64,000 nt of DNA from Apostichopus japonicus (lineage: Eukaryota > Echinodermata > Holothuroidea > Aspidochirotida > Stichopodidae): NCBI RefSeq assembly GCF_037975245.1, contig NC_092577.1, positions 32,800,898-32,864,897 on the forward strand, given 5' to 3'. Of the stretch, positions 54,438 through 64,000 are shown one piece after another. Both the position numbers and the translations under genes were made by a program. The notes beneath the pieces were generated by a model, which did no database searches, had not been told where the DNA came from, and saw nothing but the letters and a program-made list of their open reading frames with translations. The stretch's first letter is position 1. Each line of letters starts with the position of its first letter.

Positions 54438-55165
54438 TTATTCAGTGTAATTGTGGTGTGGTGGCGGTGGTTTTAATGATGGTGACGGGTGTGGTTGTGG
54501 TTTTGTCGATGATGATATAAATGGTGATAAGATTGTGGATAGTGATTCTGATTGTGATAGCGATGATTGTGGTGATGTTTATGACGATGGTGGTATTGGT
54601 AGTAGGGAGGGTGATGCTGGTGTCAGTGATTGTGTTCGTGGTTTAATGGTGATGTTACTAATTATGGTGGTGGTGGTGATTGTGGTTATATGAGTATGGT
54701 GATAATGATGTGAATGTTGATGGTGACGGTACTAGTGATTGTGTTGGTGGTGTTATGGTAATGTTACTAATTTTGTTAATGGTGTTGATAATGATGTGGA
54801 TGATGACGGTGATAATGGTGTGGATTAAGACGGTGATAGTACTAGTGATTGAGTTGGTGGTTAAATGGTGATGTTACTAATCATGGTGATGGTGGTTGTG
54901 GTTCTATGAGGACGGTGATAATGGTGTGGATGATGATGATATTGGTACTAGTGATTGTGATCGTGGTTTGTTGGCGATGGTACTTAAGACGGTGCTGGTG
55001 GTGGATATGGATGGGGCGATGGGGATGGTGACAGTCGTACGGATGGTGATTCTGATTGTGATAGTGGTGTTGGTGGTGATTATGACGGTTATGGCTAAGG
55101 CATTTGCGACGGTGGTGGTCTTGGGGAGGGTGACACCGCAGCGGATTATGACGATGGTGATCACA
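54438..55165. repeat. Degenerate GTGATGGT-rich flank of the triplet array
   Basis: For about 730 bp the sequence stays almost free of C on this strand and keeps returning to GGTGATG, GTGGTTATGAGTATGG and GATGTTACTAAT words. The last is repeated near 54648, 54760 and 54870 at about 110-bp intervals, so there is a decayed higher-order repeat. The many short open frames are not genes. Confidence 0.8.
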
Positions 55166-56304
<1,139 letters not shown>

Positions 56305-58023
56305 AATCATAATCATTATCATAAGGAGAATCTGAATGATATTGACAATGTATAAAATAATGATTATGACAATAATGATACATGGCATCATGATGACATT
56401 ATGGAGTACGATTAATCATGATCAAACTAACACAATTCATATGCATGATGATAAAGTAAAACTTTCTAAAAGCAACTGCAAAATAAAACCTGCTTTAAGA
56501 CTACTGTAGCATTATGAAATACCCCCGCCTCCCTCCATGCTTCTGTGATTGCTAACATGGATCAACATTACTGAAATACGATTCCAACATCACTTAAATG
56601 ACATCAATATGTCCCCAAGTATGCTTGATAGTCAAGGGCTTGTCATTCTTATACACCACCTTCAACACCTTAGCATTATTCTCCTGAAAGAGTTAATTGT
56701 CTATGACTGAACACTCCTCAAATTCTGGAAATAACGTGAAAGGTTAAGATCATCCCAGAAAGCAATTTTGTAAACTTTAGCATGCTTCAAAATGGTTGGG
56801 CCAACACCGATGACTTTTACAACAAGGAGTTGCAAATTTACAAGTGTGTGTGTGTGTGTCAGGCGGGTATCGATAATAAACAATATGCGGTATACATGAA
56901 AAAAGGGGGTAACTGTGTTATCGAGTCTGTTTATTAAGACTAACAAAAAGAATGATCATTTCAAACATTAAAACGCTTGTTACTCGTAAAAGTTATTACT
57001 AGAGACATAAAACTCGCGGTAAAAGTTCCTTTCGTCCTTAACATGAAATACGGCTTAATCCAATTTAGTTTTCTTTATCAATAAACAAGTCTCCGTTCTT
57101 TTCTTTGATGTCATTTTTTCTCATAAAGTAGCTCGTTAAATTATCCATGATCCTTGTATTGACAGCGAGACGAAGTAAATGAATGAACAACATCGAACTA
57201 TTTCGTCGCTTTAAAGGATAACCGTAGGCACAAAATTAATAATTTCTTATATATGTTGTTAATAGTTAAAACACACTGCTATATCAGTCCAAGTTGTTTT
57301 GACTATACCACTTGTCAAACTTTGGGAAATGGCCCCTTTAAACATCTGAGGCACCTCAATTAGAGTGACTTGGCTATTAAGTCAAATACACAAAGCATTA
57401 GATCGGTGCCTCATATGCAACACAGACTTCAATGGCTAAACATAAATAGTTGTAACGACTTGTAATAAAATGTTTACAAGCACAAATTGTTTCAACTTCA
57501 GTGGTGTTGAATGTCATCCAAAAATGCTCTGCTATATATCTTACTTTAAAAGAATATGTTTCGGTTGATTTATTAGTTTTTTTTTCTTTCAACAATAAAA
57601 GAAATAAAGGAAAGAGAAAAGCAAGCTCGCATAAAAGTTATACTTCACTTCACGTATGTATGAAGTCTTGACTATTAAACTAATAGGCATATATGGTTGT
57701 GTTTCATTCATTTGATGGTTTACAGTACTATCAGATAAGCTATATGCTAGTGCACGTACGACAATGTTTACTGTACTAACATGATACAATAATGCTCGTA
57801 CACATAACCCACTTTGTACTGTACTGGGTACATAAGAAAAGAAGCACCATAAGCACACATTCGTCTCTGAACTGACACATTCAAAGAGGCCCGCTATATA
57901 GACAGGTTGTGTGTAACTATGAGTTTGTCAACACGATACGGATACTGTATTACCTGAACTATATATGTAGGATTGATATCATACTTGGTATATTACGTTT
58001 ATCATGTAAAGTACATGTATTGC
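56305..58023. other. Non-coding stretch with a short (TG)n
   Basis: No gene supported. (TG)n at about 56844-56859. CTTTAAAGGATAACC near 57211 and CCCCTTTAAAC near 57336 might be decayed MITE ends. Confidence 0.55.
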
Positions 58024-58224
58024 ATGTATGTATGTATTTTAGATCCTCCTGCAAGCAGGAACTCGCGAAGAAGCCTCATTGGCTTATCAAAGCCGCAAGC
58101 TGACCGAAGTCAGTTTCTTACATTCATATTTTAACGTCCATGACTACGAATTGTCAATTGTCAACAACTCTGTAACTGGACGACATATATTAATCTTGGA
58201 GTGACTCGAACTCGAGACCTGATG
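58024..58224 (-). mobile_element. tRNA-derived SINE, copy C
   Basis: Its body is very similar to copy A (same GATCCTCCTGCAAGCAGG, GAACTCGCGAAGAAGCC, and GTCCATGA... words, with few changes) and it has the same (CATA)n tail on the minus strand. The tRNA head breaks off inside the B box at GACTCGAACTCGAGACC. All three copies have the same orientation in this window. Confidence 0.82.
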
Positions 58225-59544
58225 CTTATTTGTTTTTGTTAGTTTCGTTTTTTGGGTGCATTCATATTGACATATCATAATTATAGCATCCCATCACTAT
58301 GCAAATTGTGCATTATGGTTTAGTAGTGTACAATCTTACAATGGAAATGTATGCTGCTAATGTCAACATTTTTTAACATTCATCGAACAATAAATTGTGT
58401 ACTTCTGGAAAAGTCAAAGAAGATTCTAGTAATGTCCATATCACAGGTGAGATCCACATTGTGAAACAAAAACTACACTAGTACAAAATGCTGTTGGATT
58501 TCATGTCATAATGCATCAGATAAAATAAATTCTAGCAAAACCATAATTATTATTATATTTTTATATTCCTATTCTACCTAATGGACGATGGTTACTATTT
58601 TTGTGCTGTCCAATGGGAATGCCAACCTGCAGTGGGAAAATGAGCAGATGTACTAAATCTGATTCAGCAAATCCTTCATTGACATTTATCCAGTATGTAT
58701 TGGTAAAACTAAAACGTTTTGAGGATAAGTACTAATTTATCAGGGCCAGTGACTTGGTAGTAAGCCGTGTTTGTATTGAACAATTGATCAATCCAAAACT
58801 CCAAATATAATTCAATATTATACAGAAGAAAACTCATGACCTTGGGCATGATGGCACAAATGTTGATAGAAGTCATGTCTAAAGACCATTTGTCATTGAA
58901 CCTTCTCATTCATATGCTGAGGGCAATATCAGAACCTTGGCAGTGAAGTTGACATGTGTGTGGGTGTGTGTATGTGTGTAACACCAGAGTTAGACATATC
59001 TTAATGACAAATTGGACTGATATCATACTTGGTATATATATATCATCCATACTGAACACATGGGTTTTACTGATTTCGATATGTATATTAATAAGTTGGA
59101 GGTGCTAAATATGAATAATTTGGCAACAAAATGACATATTCATGTATGGTACGATCAGTTGGTGGTAGATGCATGCTCACATAACCAATAACTTTAATCT
59201 CATTAATATTCATCACTGGGTGTGTCTAGAAAGTTTGCAGCAAACAAATATTTTAATCATGACATGTCATCTAGTTGGATTCATGTCGTACTTGGTTGAT
59301 ATGATGGCCATAAATTAGTACATGATCTCTGCTGCAGTTCTCATGACATGTTTATTAATGAATAAGCAAATACAAAATAGTCCATTAGTTCATATAGTAT
59401 TGTAAATTGCCTACTGTAAATGGTCATGGCAACTAAGACTATGATTAATAGACTATGAATAAAACATATTATGGCATTGAACCATTTGGTGTATATTTCT
59501 GGTTTAGTATCTTACAATAACATGTTCCTGTCTTCCACTTGCAG
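58225..59544. other. Non-coding stretch upstream of the 59.5-kb relic
   Basis: No exon recognised. A short TG-rich run is near 58955-58980. Confidence 0.55.
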
Positions 59545-59797
59545 GCTGGAACAAACTTTCCACATTACCTTCAGGTATTGGAAAATAAAGAAGAACAGTA
59601 ACCAACCATACGTCATTGTGTTAGGCTATATGCTTAGGCCACCACAGATGATTGTGGAGAGAGTTGATGTTCTCCAGGATAGTTTGGTTGGTGCAGTTGA
59701 TGCTCTTTTCAAAGCTTTCTATTTTTGAAATGTTGAGTACCCGTCAGCATGTTTAAATCTGTATGGGAAGTTTTTACTTGCTTACAGGCAGTCATAA
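59545..59797 (+). pseudogene. Broken C-terminal exon related to the relic at 29991
   Basis: After an acceptor TTCCACTTGCAG the frame reads AGTNFPHYLQVLENKEEQ and a stop; one frame further on comes NQPYVIVLGYMLRPPQMIVE, then AVDALFKAFYF, a TGA at 59726-59728, and NVEYPSACLNLYGKF up to a stop at 59795. The pattern QP-hydrophobic-LG, P-Q, AVDALFK, FYF-N-EYP is the same order as in the element at 28.4-32.9 kb but the two copies are quite divergent. One frame change and one in-frame stop show decay. I infer the same multicopy SAM-associated, possibly transposon-borne, gene family. No TIRs like those of the 28.4-kb element were found around it. Confidence 0.5.
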
Positions 59798-62479
59798 AGA
59801 ACTTACTTCATTCGTACTCTCCCTGATAACTGTGGTCAAAGTAAGGAGTAAGCTAATATTTCTATTATAGTTCCATAGTATTGTAAATTACCTCAACCAA
59901 ACTCTCTCACTGTACATTGCAGTAAAAATGTACAAGTACTTAACAGACAGAAAATGGTTTCGATATTGAGTGGGTTTTTTTTTTCTGAGACTGTTGTAAC
60001 TGTCATTTGTGCATACCATTAACTTCTCTGTGTCTTTTCAGCCGTGATACAATTTAGAAATGTACAATTATGATTGCTGCTTAATTTTAAGCTCTTATCT
60101 ATAAACTGATGATCATGGGTCCTGCGGTCATAGAAAAACCTGGAAAGTTATAGAATTTGCCCAAAAAATTCCAGACTTAAAAGATATGGATTTTACATAG
60201 CCTGGGGCCCACAAAAAGGAACTTTTAAATTGAAGTACTGTATTGGAATATGAATATATTTGAAATTTTGGCTGTCATGTCCACTTTTGCCTTGTTAACT
60301 CCTTGTTTTTTTTTTTTGAGGGGGGGGGGATGGGGGTATTTGAATGTTAAAAAGGGCTTCTTTAGTTGCTAGGCATTTTAATTGCCGCATTTTACACTGA
60401 GTCTTGAGTGTGGTGGAATTTTCACAAGTTTTGTTTTCAAGGTTTAATAATAATAATAGTAATAAAAATTTCATTAAGGAAACAATTGAATAAAAAAATA
60501 AAAATAAAGATGAACAAAGTCTAACAAAATATTAAATCCAAGGAAAATATATTTAAAACGTAAAATCCCAAAGATTTAGTTCTATTATAAGTGGGATAAA
60601 GCCATTAAGCACAAGAAAAGTTGATTCCATATATAAACACAAAACAACTTCGTTGGCTACGATATTTGACTTTTTTCACCCCTTCTATTTATGTTACTCC
60701 CGCAACGTCTGAATATTCATGTATATATTCAGATAACAATAACATACACCCGGTTGAATTGTTTTAACTTTGATATCGCACTTTGCCTTCTGTAATACTC
60801 ATTTTGTAGCGATGGTGCCCCCTTCAGGCATAAAGAAAAAGAGTTATCTTAAATCGAACGATTAAGTTAGCCGTCAATTAAAATGCAAAGTTTTAGTATT
60901 TCATGTTGGAAATACAACTGATAAAATCAAAGTACATCTGCCTATGAATTTCTTTTTGTACCTACCGCCGAGTAATTTATTCTGCAGACATCTTTCGTTT
61001 CTTGATTTTTCTGTTAAGGTACTAAAACAATATCGGTGCATGCGAGAAGTCTTGATAAATTTTCAAACAATCACTGAAGCAGGTGTCAGGGTTTCATATT
61101 AGAGAGAAGCCGATTGTCCCAACTGCAATCTTTTCCACTTCTGAGATAAAATTCTATTTATTGGATATATTGAGTACATTGAGTAATAATTTGAGATGTA
61201 ACATATACATACAAGGCATCGCACAGTATACTGACAACACCTTTCTTACAATAACAAAATCATTCTTACCTCTTTCTTTTAATTGAATTCACTGTTTTAT
61301 CCTCTTTGGTTGTACACTTACAAATGAAAATGGAGATAAACAAGAACTCATCTTAATTCTGGACATCCGATATATAATGGGAAAAAAATCTGGACAACCG
61401 AGATTAAAAGAAAAATATAGGATAACCGGATGCATAAAAAGGGATTTTTTACCCGCCATAATTAAGGTCAAGTGTAGAGCATATGAGAGAAAATTACCGT
61501 CCACTTTGTTCGAAGTCACTTTAGTATCCGAATGAGATAAATTGTGTGTAATTGAGTTTATAAGAAGAACAAACATTTGAAACGTGCTTGGAGGCCAAAG
61601 TTGAAAAGTGCTGTTTATTTGGCATTTTGCTTTCTTATTTCTCTTTTGATAAGTCTAAGATGATGCTTACGCGTATAATTACAAATGCAAGATCCAGTGT
61701 TATTTTGACCTATTTGATCACACTTAACGCAAGATGCAGAATGACTTATTATAGGCAATGTGTATATATATATTTCATTCTTTCTTTACACAGTATATGT
61801 TGAGTCAGTAATTTTACATGTATTCTCACTGTTATACTCCATAGAAGTAGGCACATCGCCTAAATACATTTACCAAAAAAGTTTATTATTCAAGTTATGG
61901 GTAATGTATTTTTCAGTCAATTATCACACATTTCGCCCCCCTCCCATCCCCCTGGAAAAACCGTTACTCAATTGTCAGCTAAACCGTGATGTACGGTATT
62001 GATGTTTGCTTAAAGTAGTATGTAGTGAGTCAAGTTATTGCGTAATATATGTTGGTGTTTCTGAATGCTGATCCATAGTATAAGGCATACGATCAATCAT
62101 CATTGTAGATAGTAGAATTCCTCTGTTAGTGAGTACGAATGTGAACACTATAGGCTCTAAGCGCTAGTACAAATACTTCATTTTACATTCAGTACTATCA
62201 ACTTCGAAAAGACACGAGAACTGGAAAAATGAGTACAATTCTACAAGAGTGAGTAACTTGAGTATATGCAACTATGTTTGGATACGAGACCGGACTCACT
62301 ACGAGTTTGTCGTCTATTATACTACTTATTTAACGATTCATCTTTGGGCTGTAGTCAATTATCATTCCATTGTCCTAGACACACCGTCTACCAAAATTAA
62401 ATAATATTCCTGCTTAAACTAGTATATCACACATATAGTATGTCAAGTATTACATATCTTTTTTTTTCTCTCTCACTTT
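59798..62479. other. Non-coding stretch
   Basis: No gene supported. It contains T- and G-rich tracts near 60308-60340 and AT-rich, A-rich DNA at 60440-60560. Open frames at 61289-61576 and 61588-61803 have no domain. Confidence 0.6.
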
Positions 62480-62775
62480 ACTCCGTTGTATATTGCCACT
62501 GTTACTCCATTGTACTCCATTGTACTCCATTGTATCCATTGTACTCCATTTTACTCCATTGTAATCCATTGTAATCCATTGTAATACATTGTACTCCACT
62601 GTACTCCATTGTACTCCATTGTACTCCATTGTATCCATTGTATCCATTGTAATCCATTGTAATCCATTGTAAAGCCATTGTGATACATTGTAAAGGCATT
62701 GTAATCCATTGTAATACATTGTACTCCACTGTACTCCATTGTACTTCATTGTAACCCATTGTAATCCATTGTAAC
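62480..62775. repeat. 10-bp minisatellite (TACTCCATTG)n
   Basis: About 28 copies of a 10-bp unit, TACTCCATTG, with TAATCCATTG and TAATACATTG variants and 9-bp TATCCATTG units. Runs of the same variant occur together, and the order near 62577-62620 recurs near 62705-62750, so longer segments were duplicated. The Tyr-Asn-Gly-Val-Gln-Trp-Ser frames on the minus strand result from the repeat. Confidence 0.95.
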
Positions 62776-63748
62776 TGTTACTCCCTTTTTAGACAAATCG
62801 TGGCGTATTCATGTTTGCTTTAAGTAGTATGGTGGTGAGTCAAAGTATCTGTGGTGTTTCTAAATATTACTTCATCGCTAGTTGAATTATTCTCGCTTTG
62901 GGTAGTGTCCTATATGTTTCAATCATTATTACACATTTTCCTGCATTATACGTTGTTATCCCATGCTTACAGCACCTGGTCATATACACCTTGTCGTTTA
63001 TCGAGTTAATTAAAGCAGTGTATTTGAGCCCTCACTGCTACAATAGTGTATTTAAGCTTTATACCTCAAATATATTGCTGTACATACTTGTTCGGCAAAC
63101 ACTCGTCGTTACTACATGGCACATCTTCAACCTACATTAAATTGATCATCTTTAGTAGAAGCCTTCGTCTTGATTTGATCGTGATATAGGCCTATATTTC
63201 AAAAAATATTTCAAATTATTCTAAAACATAATATATCCTAGGTTAGATACAGATTACTCGATGGCAGGCATAATGGCTACTGGTCAAGAGAGGTTTAGGG
63301 ACACCACCATTCGTTCTCCGAACTCCCAAGAGCCTATATTCCAGAAAACACTTCTATCTGAGATGAGGGTACATACTTAGGACTTTGAACAATAATCAAC
63401 CGAGAAGCGAAATACACTCGAGTTACTTTTTAGCTCTTTTCAGCTTGTAACAACCTTGACCAATGCATAAATGCATAAATTTTAATTTTTTTTTTTTTTC
63501 GACAAAATGTTTTTTTTTAATACTTTTTTCTTATTAAGAATGATCGTCACTTATACACAATTATTCCTTATCTTTCAAAGGGGACAAGATGAAGGAGAAA
63601 GGAAAAGAGTAGAATTGCATCGATGCATAAATATGGCTTTCATAGATTTACAAACAGTCCATTGACAGCATATGAACATTCTCAGGCGGACATGAATAAA
63701 CATTAAGTTTTGACGGATGAAAGAGCACATATTCTAACCATCCTACTG
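62776..63748. other. Non-coding stretch
   Basis: Just after the minisatellite, GACAAATCG...GTATTCATGTTTGCTTTAAGTAGTATG (62793-62830, shortened) resembles 61985-62025, which may mean a local duplication of the flank. Nothing else recognised. Confidence 0.55.
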
Positions 63749-63840
63749 ACATTTGTATACAATTACATTACATTTTCATACAATTACATTACATTTGTAT
63801 ACAATTATATTACATTTGCATATAATTACATTACATTTTA
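63749..63840. repeat. 21-bp minisatellite, 4.3 units
   Basis: Units ACATTTGTATACAATTACAT (plus T) start at 63749, 63770, 63791 and 63812 with one to three changes each. Degenerate material (AATTACGTTTCATTAACATT) continues to about 63890. Confidence 0.9.
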
Positions 63841-64000
63841 AAAACAATTACGTTTCATTAACATTCAGTTACATTACATTTGCGTACAGTTTCCTCATTT
63901 AGTTTGCGGGTTAAAAAAATTGAAGTTGACAAGTTTTGTTCCGAAAGCGAACCTGAAGCAAACATTTCAGAGATACACACTAACACACTTCTGTTATGCC

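Noticed and set aside
53954-54520. 188-residue Asp/Gly frame and 164-residue Met/Val frame
   Set aside because: They are translations of the (GAT)n(GGT)n array. A three-base unit keeps frames open without selection; there is no flanking coding sequence.
62450-62759. Tyr-Asn-Gly-Val-Gln-Trp-Ser repeat proteins on the minus strand
   Set aside because: They are read from the TACTCCATTG minisatellite; all three frames are open, as expected from a 10-bp unit lacking stops.

Overview
This 64 kb window looks like AT-rich intergenic or intronic DNA from an animal nuclear genome. I could not find one complete conventional protein gene in it. The signs are (TA)n microsatellites up to about 130 bp, many poly-C/poly-G tracts of 8-14 bp, tRNA-derived SINEs, Penelope-like retroelement (PLE) fragments, several foldback MITEs, and a class A GPCR exon with an animal-type splice acceptor. 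The mix suggests a marine invertebrate deuterostome, possibly an echinoderm. That is an inference from general character; no marker gene fixes the taxon.

Layout. 1-12 kb: non-coding DNA with a hAT-type MITE (2809-3119, perfect 8-bp target duplication), an 11-bp minisatellite, and a 5'-truncated PLE copy on the minus strand (5607-5827, perfect 15-bp target duplication) whose end carries a hammerhead-ribozyme core. 12.0-12.9 kb: a second PLE 3' end with a GIY-YIG endonuclease reading frame and a better hammerhead fold, bracketed by (TA)n. 15.7-16.3 kb: the last coding exon of a peptide-type GPCR (TM6, TM7, C-tail), whose final codons are copied in inverted orientation just downstream. 17-28 kb: microsatellites, one SINE and a 171-bp MITE. 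28.4-32.9 kb: a 4.5-kb element with terminal inverted repeats, dense AGACTGA-type subterminal motifs, a possible SAM-domain first exon and a decayed C-terminal exon; a similar C-terminal relic lies at 59.5 kb. 33-38 kb: foldback elements and a tRNA-derived SINE. 42-46 kb: a CACAT satellite, a nested minisatellite whose unit lengths differ in exact 10-bp steps, and a nest of hAT-type MITE ends. 47-64 kb: mainly non-coding DNA with GAT/GGT and ATG triplet arrays, two more SINE copies and two short-unit satellites.

The GPCR exon is the only piece likely to belong to a working cellular gene. Most other recognisable coding sequence comes from mobile elements and is broken. The most notable items are the two hammerhead-type motifs, the SAM-associated TIR element, the inverted copy of the GPCR 3' end, and the 10-bp-quantised nested minisatellite.
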